From the NCBI GenBank assembly GCA_900557405.1, contig USSF01000079.1, forward strand, positions 1-7,724: a stretch of DNA of 7,724 nucleotides, in the 5' to 3' direction. Of the stretch, positions 1 to 7,401 are shown piece after piece (position 1 is the stretch's first letter; each line of letters starts with the position of its first letter). The position numbers and the translations under genes are program-made. A model generated the notes under the pieces. It was not told where the DNA came from and ran no database searches. It saw only the letters and a list, made by a program, of their open reading frames with translations. This DNA comes from an uncultured Prevotella sp. (GTDB lineage: Bacteria > Bacteroidota > Bacteroidia > Bacteroidales > Bacteroidaceae).

Positions 1-15
1 GTCGCTTTGCAAGCA

Positions 16-51
16 AAATCCCACTAAACCCTATAGGTTGCGGATTTGAGG
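16..51 (+). promoter_or_regulatory. Leader hairpin just upstream of the susC-like start codon
   Basis: The 55-nt leader can fold on itself. AAATCC (16-21) pairs with GGATTT (42-47), and AACC (27-30) pairs with GGTT (36-39) around a CTATA loop. The unpaired stretch between the two stems is asymmetric, so the fold is imperfect. A purine-rich GAGG (48-51) lies directly 3' of the stem and 4 nt before the ATG at 56, so the hairpin could affect ribosome access. The sequence GGTTGCGGATTT (36-47) is identical to part of the palindromic repeat at 7564-7575. A weak TAnnTTTG-like box (TCGCTTTG, 2-9) lacks the conserved A; the true promoter is probably outside the window. Function is inferred. Confidence 0.3.
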
Positions 52-55
52 TATA

Positions 56-3000
56 ATGTATCAATCTATGAGAAAAGAAAACGAAATCTTTTATGGAGCT
101 GGACTCAGCGCATGGAAGAAGGGCGCATTGTGTGCCGGTCTTTCTGCGGCGCTGCTGTTTGCGTCGTTGCCTGCCATGGCAGCCGCCGCTGCTCCCGCGA
201 AAGAGAAGTTGGCAGAAATGACTGTGGAACAGCATAACTCTGTCAGCGGAGTGGTTTACGATGAGAACGGCGAAGCCCTTATCGGCGCTTCCGTCATGGT
301 GAAGGGCACGCAGAACGGCACCGCCACCGACATGGACGGACGCTTCTCGCTCAACGTCAAGCCGGGCGCCACGCTCGTTATCTCCTATATGGGTTACACC
401 ACACAGGAGGTGAAAGCCGGCCGCGCACAGCTCAAGGTGACGATGAAGCCCGAAGACAACTCTCTCGACGAACTGGTGGTCATCGGCTATGGTGCCGTGA
501 AGAAGCGCGATCTCACGGGTTCCGTGGCTTCTATCAAGTCGGAAGACATCACCCGCATGCCTACGGGCAACCCTCTGGAGGCAATCCAGGGCCAGGTGGC
601 CGGTCTCGACATCACGCGCACGAGCGGTGATGCCGGCGGCGGAGTGAACATGGTGCTGCGCGGAAACCGCTCCATCAACGGCGACAACAAGCCGCTCTTC
701 ATCATCGACGGCATGGAGGGCTCATACGAGGAGCTCAACCCCAACGACATCGCCAGCATCGAGGTATTGAAGGACGCTTCGTCCACAGCCGTATATGGTG
801 CTGCCGGAGCCAACGGTGTGGTGATCATCACCACCAAGACACCGAAGAAGAACAAGTTCTCCATCGATTTCGACGCTTATTACGGATGGAACGTCATAAC
901 GAGCTTCCCCGAGGTGAACCGCGGACAGAAGTATATCGACTTCCGCCGCCAGGCGCTCATCAACGGCGGCGAGATCTCCGCCGACGACACCACCACGCCG
1001 CTCTTCCCGTCGTATATGCAGACGTTCGTTGACAACAACCAGTGGGTGGACTGGCAGGACCTCGCCTCGCGGACGGGCAACACGCAGAGCTACAACCTCA
1101 GCACCTCATACAGCAACGACCGCATGACATCCTATTTCTCCATCGGCTATTATGACCAGGAGGGACTGCTCAAGGGCGACGAGATGCAGCGCTATTCCGC
1201 ACGCGCAAAGGTTGACTTCAAGGCTAACAAAATCCTGAAATACGGACTCAACCTCTACGCCATGTATTCGAACAACGACAAGCGCTACAGCCGCATCTGG
1301 AACCGCGTGCTCTGCATGCCGCCGCTCGGACAGGTGTACGATGACAACGGAAAGCTCGTGGACTATCCGCTGGGCGACGGTAACATGAATCCGCTTGCCG
1401 ACAACGTGAGCAGCAGCTACGTGAACAACATCAAGAGAATCAGCATCGCACCGCAGCTGTATTTCGAACTCACTCCTATCAAGGGCCTTTCCTTCAAGAG
1501 CATCCTCGGAGGATACTTCCGCAATTCGCGCCAGGGCATCTACACCGGACCGAAGTCTTACCAGGGACTGGAGAGCAAGACCGTGCAGGCGCAGATTCCC
1601 AACAAGTTCACATACAACTACAAATGGCAGAACATCCTCACCTACAACTTCAACATTCAGAAGAAACACGACTTCACAGTGACAGCCGTGACGGAGTGGT
1701 CGAAGGACAGGTATGAGACGGCTACGGCGATTGCCAACGGATTCGACTCCGACAGCTACGGATTCTACAACCTCGGAGCCTCTACAGGCACGCCACAGGT
1801 GAGCTCATCATACACGCAGACACAGAAGATGGGCTACATCGGCCGCATCAACTACAGCTATCTGGGCAGATACCTCCTCACGCTCAACGCCCGCGTCGAC
1901 GGCGACTCCCGTCTGGCCAAGGGCCACAAGTGGGACGTGTTCCCCGGCGGAGCCGTGGCATGGCGCATCAGCGACGAGGCGTTCATGCAGAACATCAAGG
2001 AAATCTCCAACCTGAAGCTTCGCGCCAGCTATGGTGTGACGGGTAATGCCGGAGCCGCCGCATACGCCACACAGGCAGTGACACGCAACGGCATGATCGG
2101 TTTCCAGGACACGCCGCTCTCATACAGCGGATACAACCTCACGCTGGGCAACGACCAGCTGGGATGGGAGAAGACATACATGACCGACCTCGGACTCGAC
2201 CTCGGACTGCTGAAGGAGCGCATCAGCCTTACCTTCGACTGGTATGACGCCATCACGAAGGACGTAATCTACAAGAAGAGTCTGCCATACGAGACGGGAG
2301 GATACGGCTCCAGCTCGTTCAACATGTGGAGCAACGTGGGCGAGACACGCAACACCGGTGTGGAAATCGGCATCACAAGCCGCAACTTCGTGGGACCTAA
2401 GTTCACATGGACCACAACGCTGCAGTTTGCCGCCAACCGTGAGCGCGTGAACAAGACCACAAGCGACGGACCGCTGAAGTTCGGCGACTACTACCTCATC
2501 AAGGGTCAGCCTATCAACACATACTACGGATACAAATATGCCGGAATATGGGGCACGGCACAGGAAGAAGAGGCTAAGCAGTATAGCCAGAAGCCGGGAC
2601 AGGTGCACATCGTGGACAAGGACGACAACAAGAAGTATAACACGGAAGACTACTTCGTGCTCGGCAGCGCCACACCGAAATGGAGCGGCAGCCTCTACAA
2701 CAACTTCACGTACAAGGGCTTCGACCTGAGCTTCCTGCTCATCATGCGCTGGGACTGGACCATCAACTACGGCGTGACCGGATGGTACCGCACCGACGGA
2801 CTCTCGCCGGCGCCTACCGTATGCGACTACTGGACGGTGGACAACCAGAACGCACGCTTCCCTGCACCTAACTCCACGATGAACAACGGACAGGACCCTA
2901 ACCTGCAGTGGTGCAACTACTTCGACGGCTCATACCTCAAGGTGAAGAACATCACACTGGGCTACACTCTGCCTAAGAACATCACCAAGAAGGTTGGCAT

Positions 3001-3151
3001 ACAGAAGGCACGCGTATACTTCACCGCCGACAACCCGTTCATCTTCGCCAAGAGCAAGTATCTCAAGGACTACGACCCTGAGAAGGGAGGCAACGACGAC
3101 GACGCACCATTGTCAAAGCAGTTCGTGTTCGGCGTTAACGTATCATTCTAA
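56..3151 (+). CDS. SusC/RagA-family TonB-dependent outer-membrane transporter
   Basis: This is a complete 1031-aa SusC-type transporter, a normal length for the family. It forms the 22-strand outer-membrane barrel that imports oligomers captured by its SusD partner, using energy from TonB-ExbBD. Visible parts, in order: a signal peptide with hydrophobic core at about residues 24-42 and likely cleavage after AMA (A42) or shortly after; a carboxypeptidase-regulatory-like beta-sandwich domain at about 62-131 (GVVYDENGEALIGASV, then DMDGRFSL); the TonB-box-like DELVVIGYG at 138-146; a plug domain carrying the SusC signature, KPLFIIDG (212-219) through NPNDIASIEVLKDASS (228-243) to NGVVIITTK (253-261); then the barrel, ending in a terminal Phe (NVSF) as expected for BAM-dependent insertion. 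The ATG at 56 was chosen; an in-frame ATG at 68 (MRKENE) is an equally plausible start. No STN domain precedes the sandwich domain, so anti-sigma signalling is not indicated. The substrate cannot be read from the sequence. Confidence 0.96.
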   Translation: MYQSMRKENEIFYGAGLSAWKKGALCAGLSAALLFASLPAMAAAAAPAKEKLAEMTVEQHNSVSGVVYDENGEALIGASVMVKGTQNGTATDMDGRFSLNVKPGATLVISYMGYTTQEVKAGRAQLKVTMKPEDNSLDELVVIGYGAVKKRDLTGSVASIKSEDITRMPTGNPLEAIQGQVAGLDITRTSGDAGGGVNMVLRGNRSINGDNKPLFIIDGMEGSYEELNPNDIASIEVLKDASSTAVYGAAGANGVVIITTKTPKKNKFSIDFDAYYGWNVITSFPEVNRGQKYIDFRRQALINGGEISADDTTTPLFPSYMQTFVDNNQWVDWQDLASRTGNTQSYNLSTSYSNDRMTSYFSIGYYDQEGLLKGDEMQRYSARAKVDFKANKILKYGLNLYAMYSNNDKRYSRIWNRVLCMPPLGQVYDDNGKLVDYPLGDGNMNPLADNVSSSYVNNIKRISIAPQLYFELTPIKGLSFKSILGGYFRNSRQGIYTGPKSYQGLESKTVQAQIPNKFTYNYKWQNILTYNFNIQKKHDFTVTAVTEWSKDRYETATAIANGFDSDSYGFYNLGASTGTPQVSSSYTQTQKMGYIGRINYSYLGRYLLTLNARVDGDSRLAKGHKWDVFPGGAVAWRISDEAFMQNIKEISNLKLRASYGVTGNAGAAAYATQAVTRNGMIGFQDTPLSYSGYNLTLGNDQLGWEKTYMTDLGLDLGLLKERISLTFDWYDAITKDVIYKKSLPYETGGYGSSSFNMWSNVGETRNTGVEIGITSRNFVGPKFTWTTTLQFAANRERVNKTTSDGPLKFGDYYLIKGQPINTYYGYKYAGIWGTAQEEEAKQYSQKPGQVHIVDKDDNKKYNTEDYFVLGSATPKWSGSLYNNFTYKGFDLSFLLIMRWDWTINYGVTGWYRTDGLSPAPTVCDYWTVDNQNARFPAPNSTMNNGQDPNLQWCNYFDGSYLKVKNITLGYTLPKNITKKVGIQKARVYFTADNPFIFAKSKYLKDYDPEKGGNDDDAPLSKQFVFGVNVSF

Positions 3152-3178
3152 CAAATAACTTTCAAACCAAAGAATACA

Positions 3179-4999
3179 ATGAAAAGATATAAAATCATGT
3201 CGCTGGCGGCAGCATCAATGCTCCTCTCGGCAACAAGCTGCAGCCTCGACGAATACAATCCTTCGGGCGACACGCCGGAAAACGAGTGGACCAGTGCGGC
3301 AGGATTCGAGAAGAAGATAAACGACTGCTACTTCGACCTCGTGAGAATCATCTACGGACAGGGAGAAGACACCTATCTGATGGTGTCGGAGGCTGGAACC
3401 GACATCTGGCAGGACGCCAACCCCACCGGAGCCAACGGCAACTGGAGCAAGATAATGAGATACGAAGACTACGGCTCGGCAAACGGAATGCTCAACGAAG
3501 GCTACAACGGCTTCTACGGCAACCTGAGCGCATGCAACGGAGCCATTGAATACGCCACGAAAGTGACGGGACTCGAAGCCGCCGAACGCGACGCCCTGCT
3601 CGCCGAAGCACGCTTCCTGCGCGCCCACGCCCTCTACAACATCGTGGAGCAGTGGGGAGGCAAATACCTGCCCCTCAAACCTGTGACGGGCGAGACCAAG
3701 ACGCTGACATGCAGCACGGTGAACGACTTTTACAAGGCTATCCTGGAAGACCTCGATTTCGCCAAGGCTAACCTGCCTGTAACACAGAAAGTATACGGCA
3801 AGGTGACCCGCGCCGCTGCCTACCATCTCTATGCCAAGGCTTGTCTGACATACGCCACATACACCGACGGACTGGGCAACTGCAACGCTCTGACGCAGGA
3901 CGAGGCTAAGCAGTATCTCGAAAAGGGCAAGGCTGCCGCCGACTATCTGATAGAGCACGCTTCGGAACTGGGAGTGAGGCTCTACGACGACGTGGACGAG
4001 GTATTCGACGAGAACAACAACAAGAAGAACGCCGAGGCTCTCTTCGTCGTTACCCACTCATCGATAAAGGCATACAACCCGCGCGGCAACTACTACAACC
4101 GCGTATGGAAGCACACCGAGGCTTATAACAACAACACCTCAGGTATCTTCCTCTCGGGCATGACGCCTAACTACGCCACCACCGTGAACGGCATGGAGAC
4201 CCACAAGCTGGCAAAGGGCAACTGCTACATGGAGCCGAGCAAGTACATGCTCGACCTCTACGGCGAGAAGGACAAGCGCTATGCAGCCTTCTTCAAGGAC
4301 ACCTATTATATCAATAAGGCATCGGAGAAGAACGGCACCGTATACAAATGGGATGAGGGCGACGCCAAGCGCTTCGGACTCTCCACCGCCCGTGTGGGCA
4401 ATGCCGCATACGACCTCGCCATCGGCGACACCGCCGTATATCTCTCGCGCAAACCTCTGACACAGGCCGAGCGCGACGCCAAGCGATACGCCGTATACAA
4501 CATCGACGACAACTACGCCAACCCTGCGCAGCCGCTCAAATTCTTCCCGAGTCTGAAGAAGGCAGACTGTCCGAGCCTCTACGCCGGGTCAAACGCCAAC
4601 AAGCCGTTCAGCTCCGCCGACTGTATCGTATACCGACTGGGCGAGACATATCTCATCTCCGCCGAGATTGACTGGCGTCTGGGACAGTTGGGCGAGGCAA
4701 AGAACCGTCTGAACACCCTGCGCAACCGTTCCTGCATGAACCACGACCACAGCATGGACATACAGGAGAGCGACATCACCGAGGACTTCCTCCTCGACGA
4801 ATACGCCCGTGAGATGATCGGCGAATGGAACCGCTGGATGACGCTCAAGCGCTTCCGTGCCTTCGAGTCGCGCATACAGAAGTGCAACCCGCAGATCAAG
4901 GAGGGCGCCTTCAAGCAGAACTATTATCTCCGTCCTATCCCCGATGCAGCAATCCTGCTCATCGACAACGGACAGGAATACCAGAACCCAGGTTATTGA
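3179..4999 (+). CDS. SusD/RagB-family nutrient-binding outer-membrane lipoprotein
   Basis: This 606-aa protein is the partner of the upstream transporter; in the family it sits as a lid on the SusC barrel and binds the substrate at the cell surface. The N-terminus is a lipoprotein signal (MKRYKIMSLAAASMLLSATSC) with the lipidated cysteine at 21. It is followed by SLDEY, whose acidic residues at +3 and +4 resemble the Bacteroidota surface-export signal. The alpha-helical TPR-like core includes AEARFLRAHALYNIVEQWGG (142-161). The C-terminal SusD/RagB region shows YRLGETYLISAE (485-496), LLDEYAREMIGEWNRWMTLKRF (538-559) and the customary end YLRPIPDAAILLIDNGQEYQNPGY. The start lies 27 nt after the transporter stop with no terminator between, so co-transcription is expected. 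No Shine-Dalgarno is visible; the upstream stretch is A-rich, as usual in this phylum. The ligand is unknown. Confidence 0.96.
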   Translation: MKRYKIMSLAAASMLLSATSCSLDEYNPSGDTPENEWTSAAGFEKKINDCYFDLVRIIYGQGEDTYLMVSEAGTDIWQDANPTGANGNWSKIMRYEDYGSANGMLNEGYNGFYGNLSACNGAIEYATKVTGLEAAERDALLAEARFLRAHALYNIVEQWGGKYLPLKPVTGETKTLTCSTVNDFYKAILEDLDFAKANLPVTQKVYGKVTRAAAYHLYAKACLTYATYTDGLGNCNALTQDEAKQYLEKGKAAADYLIEHASELGVRLYDDVDEVFDENNNKKNAEALFVVTHSSIKAYNPRGNYYNRVWKHTEAYNNNTSGIFLSGMTPNYATTVNGMETHKLAKGNCYMEPSKYMLDLYGEKDKRYAAFFKDTYYINKASEKNGTVYKWDEGDAKRFGLSTARVGNAAYDLAIGDTAVYLSRKPLTQAERDAKRYAVYNIDDNYANPAQPLKFFPSLKKADCPSLYAGSNANKPFSSADCIVYRLGETYLISAEIDWRLGQLGEAKNRLNTLRNRSCMNHDHSMDIQESDITEDFLLDEYAREMIGEWNRWMTLKRFRAFESRIQKCNPQIKEGAFKQNYYLRPIPDAAILLIDNGQEYQNPGY

Positions 5000-5036
5000 T
5001 ACCACATAGTTTTATAAAATAATCTATACCACGATG

Positions 5037-5073
5037 AGGATGGCGGCAAAATTATTTGTCCGCCATCCTTTTT
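5037..5073 (+). terminator. Rho-independent terminator of the susCD operon
   Basis: A perfect 10-bp stem, AGGATGGCGG (5037-5046) with CCGCCATCCT (5060-5069), is followed by a run of T (5069-5073) and a second T-rich stretch. The loop can pair further (CAAA with TTTG around ATTA). It begins 37 nt after the susD stop and clearly ends the operon. Confidence 0.92.
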
Positions 5074-5101
5074 CGTTTTCCCTCCCCACTCCATTATCAG
5101 G

Positions 5102-5134
5102 CCGTTTGGAGACCGTTTGAAGGCTGTTTGAAGC
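5102..5134 (+). repeat. Three 11-bp tandem repeats upstream of the HU-like gene promoter
   Basis: Three adjacent 11-nt units are visible: CCGTTTGGAGA (5102-5112), CCGTTTGAAGG (5113-5123) and CTGTTTGAAGC (5124-5134). The shared core is C-C/T-GTTTG-A/G-A. The period is close to one helical turn, so each unit would present the same DNA face. They lie about 85 nt upstream of the TAnnTTTG box. They could be operator-like sites or a by-product of the hairpin in the last unit; function is not known. Confidence 0.6.
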
Positions 5135-5141
5135 CTTTTTA
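5120..5141 (+). terminator. Secondary terminator-like hairpin in the susD-HU gap
   Basis: AAGGCT (5120-5125) and AGCCTT (5132-5137) form a 6-bp stem around GTTTGA, and the T run continues to 5140. It is weaker than the terminator at 5037 and may act as a back-up that shields the next gene from read-through. It overlaps the second and third 11-bp repeats, so the two descriptions compete. Confidence 0.5.
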
Positions 5142-5194
5142 TGCAAAAGAACAATAAAACATCAGATACAGTCAGACCACAGCAGATCGTAATC

Positions 5195-5232
5195 GCATTT
5201 CCGTCTTTCCGGTTATAGTATCTTTGCATCGT
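5195..5232 (+). promoter_or_regulatory. Bacteroidota-type sigma(ABfr) promoter for the HU-like gene
   Basis: TATCTTTG at 5219-5226 matches the phylum's -7 consensus TAnnTTTG exactly. A T-rich stretch (ATTTC, 5197-5201) lies where the -33 TTTG element is expected but matches it poorly. Transcription would start near 5231-5233, giving a leader of about 100 nt, A/T-rich in its last 40 nt, before the ATG at 5335. It lies downstream of two terminators, which implies independent expression of the HU-like gene. Confidence 0.7.
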
Positions 5233-5334
5233 GATTCAGACACCAAGCGTCGGAAGGCATGCATCAGACGCAGGGCGGACGAAGAACAAAGAGATATTCA
5301 ACTTTAATAAATAACCATTTAAAACATTACAACT

Positions 5335-5826
5335 ATGTCTAAAGTAAAGAACGGAACACTTTTCTATCAGCTTTTTCAGAACAACGTCAAGACCTCTCAG
5401 TCTTACAAGAAATGGTATGCCAAGGCAAAGCATACGGACACCGTCAGCTTCGAGGAGCTGATAGACCACATGGCTTCACACAACATCGGTTTCCCGAGAG
5501 GCGTGGTTCAGGGCGTGATGATGTCGTTCGTGGACTGTCTGCTCGAACTCGTGGCGGAGAGCAAGAAGGTGCAGCTCGGCGACCTGGGCACTTTCTACCT
5601 GAACCTCAACTCGAAGCCGGCAGACAAATATGAGGACTTCAACGCCAACGTGAACATCCTGGGGTGCGGTCTGCGCTTCACCGCTTCGCAGACCACGTCG
5701 AAGAACAACCTGACCCGCGCCGCCTTCTCCGCAGCGATATTCTACAAGAACTTCAACTCTCTGTTCTCCACCGGAGACAAAGAGCTCGTGGACAACAAGA
5801 ATACGGGACTGAACAAGGGAGAATAA
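5335..5826 (+). CDS. HU-related DNA-binding protein (HU-HIG type)
   Basis: This 163-aa protein resembles the long HU/IHF-like proteins that are abundant in Bacteroidales. Residues about 37-118 carry the HU fold: VSFEELIDHMASHNIGFPRG (37-56) for the first helices, VVQGVMMSFVDCLLELVAESKKV for the dimer helix, then QLGDLGTFYLNLNS (80-93), equivalent to the LGDFGTF turn and start of the DNA-binding arm of HU, and LRFTAS (113-118) closing the sheet. The first 36 residues form a basic N-terminal extension (YKKWYAKAKH), and a roughly 40-residue polar tail follows. Classical HU is about 90 aa, so these extensions mark the larger subfamily. It probably bends or coats DNA as a dimer; whether it is nucleoid-wide or a local regulator cannot be told. 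It has its own promoter and terminators on both sides, so it is likely monocistronic. No Shine-Dalgarno is visible; the ATG follows a typical A/T-rich leader. Confidence 0.85.
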   Translation: MSKVKNGTLFYQLFQNNVKTSQSYKKWYAKAKHTDTVSFEELIDHMASHNIGFPRGVVQGVMMSFVDCLLELVAESKKVQLGDLGTFYLNLNSKPADKYEDFNANVNILGCGLRFTASQTTSKNNLTRAAFSAAIFYKNFNSLFSTGDKELVDNKNTGLNKGE

Positions 5827-5892
5827 CCTTTCCCCCTGTTTCCCTCGCACCATGATTATCAGCCGGCTCTGAAATAAACATACTATTATACA

Positions 5893-5945
5893 AAAACGTA
5901 AAATCCGCAACCAGATATGTCTTCCATATTCTGATTGCGGATTTT
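5893..5945. repeat. 53-bp palindromic repeat, copy 1 (HU-nuclease intergenic)
   Basis: This stretch matches 7524-7576 at 50 of 53 positions without gaps. It is an imperfect dyad: AAAATCCGCAA-CAGATATG on the left and CATATTCTG-TTGCGGATTTT on the right, with a 5-nt loop at 5920-5924. The second copy is the centre of the long foldback at 7435-7669. Identity through loop and stem points to common descent rather than convergent terminator design. Similar dispersed palindromes (REP-like) are known in bacteria; this family is not one I can name. Confidence 0.8.
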
Positions 5946-5948
5946 TTT
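5900..5948. terminator. Bidirectional terminator between convergent HU-like and nuclease genes
   Basis: The roughly 20-bp imperfect stem (5900-5919 with 5925-5945) has a run of seven T at 5942-5948 on the plus strand. On the minus strand it is followed by a T-rich tail (TTTTACGTTTTT). It lies 74 nt after the HU-like stop and about 56 nt after the nuclease stop, so it is well placed to end both transcripts. It is the functional reading of repeat copy 1. Confidence 0.8.
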
Positions 5949-5966
5949 ACCCGAGTAACAGTCCTT

Positions 5967-5986
5967 GCTCTTATCAGAGCTTTTTT
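5967..5986 (+). terminator. Second plus-strand terminator hairpin
   Basis: GCTCT (5967-5971) and AGAGC (5976-5980) close a TATC loop and are followed by six T (5981-5986). The stem is short. On the plus strand it would catch HU-like transcripts that pass the upstream terminator before they run antisense into the nuclease gene. No T tract is present for minus-strand use. Confidence 0.55.
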
Positions 5987-6003
5987 ATCTCCGAATAGCA
6001 TTG

Positions 6004-7056
6004 CTATTTCTTTTCTTTTGTATTATCAAGCAACAAGTCTAATTGAGCCTGTAGCTCTTCACGATTAGGGAGGTAGAGCTGATAACGTGCAGCAAACAGT
6101 TGGTTATCTATGCCCTGAAGAGCATATTCCATCAACAGTTCATCCTTCTTTGCTCCCAGAACAATACCAATTGGTGGGTTATCGTCCGGCTGACATATTT
6201 CATTCTTGAAATAGTTCAGATAGAGATTCATCTGACCTATATCCCCATGCTTTATCTCGGCTCGCTTCAAATCAATCAAAACATAGCATTTCAGAATGGC
6301 ATTATAGAACACCAAATCAACCTTAAAGCGTCTGCTTCCTATTGGTATGACATACTGACGTCCCATAAACGCGAAACCTCTGCCCAATTCCAATAAGAAT
6401 TGTTCCATGTTGGTCTTCAGAGCTTTCTCCAGTTCAGATTCCTTGTACTGCTTTCGCTGTGGTAACCCAGTAAACTCTAAAACGTATGGGTCTCTGATGA
6501 TATCTGCCGGCGACATGACCTGATGCCCTTCATTTGCAAGCGCAAGCACTCCTTCTTTGTCTGTGCTGAGTGCAAGTCTCTGAAAAAGGGAAGAGTTGAT
6601 TTGCCGTTTCAGTTCTCGAACTTTCCATCCCTCTTTAATACATTCCTTCATATAGAACTGCATCTCCAAAGAGTCTTCGCATTTTAGCAGTTCGAAATAA
6701 TGACTCCATGTCAATTGGTGAGACAGCGTCTCACTTTTTGGGAAAGTCAGATAAAACTTACGCATATATATAAGGTTGGAACGACTGAATCCTCTGCCTT
6801 TTATGCGAGTTAAATCTTTGGCAAGCTTTGTAATAAGCTGTTCACCATACTTGGCCTTTGCATTTCCTCCTTGCTCAAATTCAATGATGTATCTGCCAGT
6901 CTGCCAGTTGGCATCTAACAGCTCAGTATTTACTGCCATAGCAGCCTTACCCTTTGCATTCTCCCACGTGTCTGAAATAAGTGAGACAAGCCTCAAATAT
7001 TCGGGATCATTGATCTGCAATTGTTCTGAATTATATTTTATATCGCAGTTCTTCAT
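6004..7056 (-). CDS. YhcG/DUF1016-family PD-(D/E)XK nuclease-domain protein
   Basis: This 350-aa protein has the full two-part architecture of the family. The DUF1016 N-terminal helical domain covers about residues 20-165 and includes WQTGRYIIEFEQGG (51-64), YGEQLITKLAKDL (70-82), GRGFSRSNLIYMRKFY (87-102), SHQLTWSHYFELL (112-124) and WKVRELKRQI (144-153). The C-terminal PD-(D/E)XK domain covers about 190-335: DPYVLEFTGL, LLELGRGFAFMGRQY (221-235), the candidate catalytic KVDLVFYN (D247) and IDLK (D262, K264), then GQMNLYLNYF (274-283) and PPIGIVLG (294-301). The catalytic motif is D-x-K where, from memory, family members usually have E-x-K; acid exchange there is probably tolerated. Members often occur singly or inside restriction and other mobile loci, and are thought to act on DNA, but the biological role is not settled. 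The gene is AT-richer than its left neighbours and lies beside repeats, suggesting transfer. It starts 12 nt after a small upstream ORF. Confidence 0.92.
   Translation of the reverse strand: MKNCDIKYNSEQLQINDPEYLRLVSLISDTWENAKGKAAMAVNTELLDANWQTGRYIIEFEQGGNAKAKYGEQLITKLAKDLTRIKGRGFSRSNLIYMRKFYLTFPKSETLSHQLTWSHYFELLKCEDSLEMQFYMKECIKEGWKVRELKRQINSSLFQRLALSTDKEGVLALANEGHQVMSPADIIRDPYVLEFTGLPQRKQYKESELEKALKTNMEQFLLELGRGFAFMGRQYVIPIGSRRFKVDLVFYNAILKCYVLIDLKRAEIKHGDIGQMNLYLNYFKNEICQPDDNPPIGIVLGAKKDELLMEYALQGIDNQLFAARYQLYLPNREELQAQLDLLLDNTKEKK
6703..6745. repeat. Nuclease-gene segment duplicated upstream (parent copy)
   Basis: This 43-nt segment encodes residues about 104-118 (TFPKSETLSHQLTWS) of the DUF1016 domain. 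It recurs, degenerated, at 7402-7442; 23 consecutive bases are identical on the reverse strand. It contains the inverted pair GTGAGAC (6718-6724) and GTCTCAC (6728-6734) around AGC, so a small hairpin is embedded in the coding sequence. Confidence 0.75.
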
Positions 7057-7068
7057 ATTCTTAATCTT

Positions 7069-7218
7069 TTAGCGTTTTCTTAAAAGAGCTGGTTCCTCTT
7101 CAATTTGACCAATGGAGACTTCTAATGCCTTTGCATAACTTTTTTTGAAATTATCCAGTTCTTTTGGAGTAAAGATGTCCTCATCGTACACAAACCATGG
7201 ATTATTCGAAATAACCAT
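7069..7218 (-). CDS. Small hypothetical ORF (49 aa) preceding the nuclease gene
   Basis: The minus strand reads MVISNNPWFVYDEDIFTPKE, continues LDNFKKSYAKALEVSIGQIE and ends EEPALLRKR before a TAA at 7069-7071. A longer version could begin at GTG 7248 (59 aa), directly after an in-frame TAA. I do not recognise the family. The composition looks like real protein (mixed charged and aromatic residues, little bias). The ORF ends 12 nt before the nuclease ATG and follows a candidate promoter, so the two are probably co-transcribed. The segment YAKALEVSIGQIEEE faintly resembles the recognition end of XRE-type helix-turn-helix domains, but that is too short to rely on. It may be an intact small partner, or the surviving 3' end of a larger gene cut off by the rearrangements upstream. 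Confidence 0.5.
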   Translation of the reverse strand: MVISNNPWFVYDEDIFTPKELDNFKKSYAKALEVSIGQIEEEPALLRKR

Positions 7219-7284
7219 TTCAATACTTGCCCATATCAGAAAATTCACTTATCCCGGTGCTGCTAAAACCCAAATAAAGAATAT

Positions 7285-7303
7285 CTGACATAAGACAAAG
7301 GTA
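7285..7303 (-). promoter_or_regulatory. Candidate promoter for the small ORF and nuclease gene
   Basis: Read on the minus strand, TACCTTTG (7303 down to 7296) fits the TAnnTTTG -7 box exactly. No convincing -33 TTTG is visible at the usual distance; the nearest is GGTTTTC (7324 down to 7318). Transcription would begin near 7285-7290, giving a leader of roughly 40 nt to the GTG at 7248 or 70 nt to the ATG at 7218. Orientation and distance fit the operon reading leftward. Confidence 0.5.
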
Positions 7304-7401
7304 AACATAAAATCTGAGAAAACCACTCTTTTCAGAAGAATTTATTACGCAAGCAAGGCTTTTCCTATAACAGATAATGTCAAGCGCAGAAAGCGCAAAG
7401 C

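Noticed and set aside
46..237. Short plus-strand ORF overlapping the start of the transporter gene
   Set aside because: It lies in another frame over the signal peptide region of a clear SusC gene and has no recognisable protein character.
3215..4057. Long antisense ORF (280 codons) opposite the susD-like gene
   Set aside because: It arises from the GC-rich codon pattern of the sense gene; the translation is low-complexity in V, L and G with no domain, promoter or start context. The same applies to the antisense ORFs at 487-864, 1106-1669, 2120-2608, 4589-5005 and 5476-5910.
5753..6001. Minus-strand ORF across the HU gene end and terminator region
   Set aside because: It runs through two terminators and the end of a convincing gene in antisense; no family resemblance.
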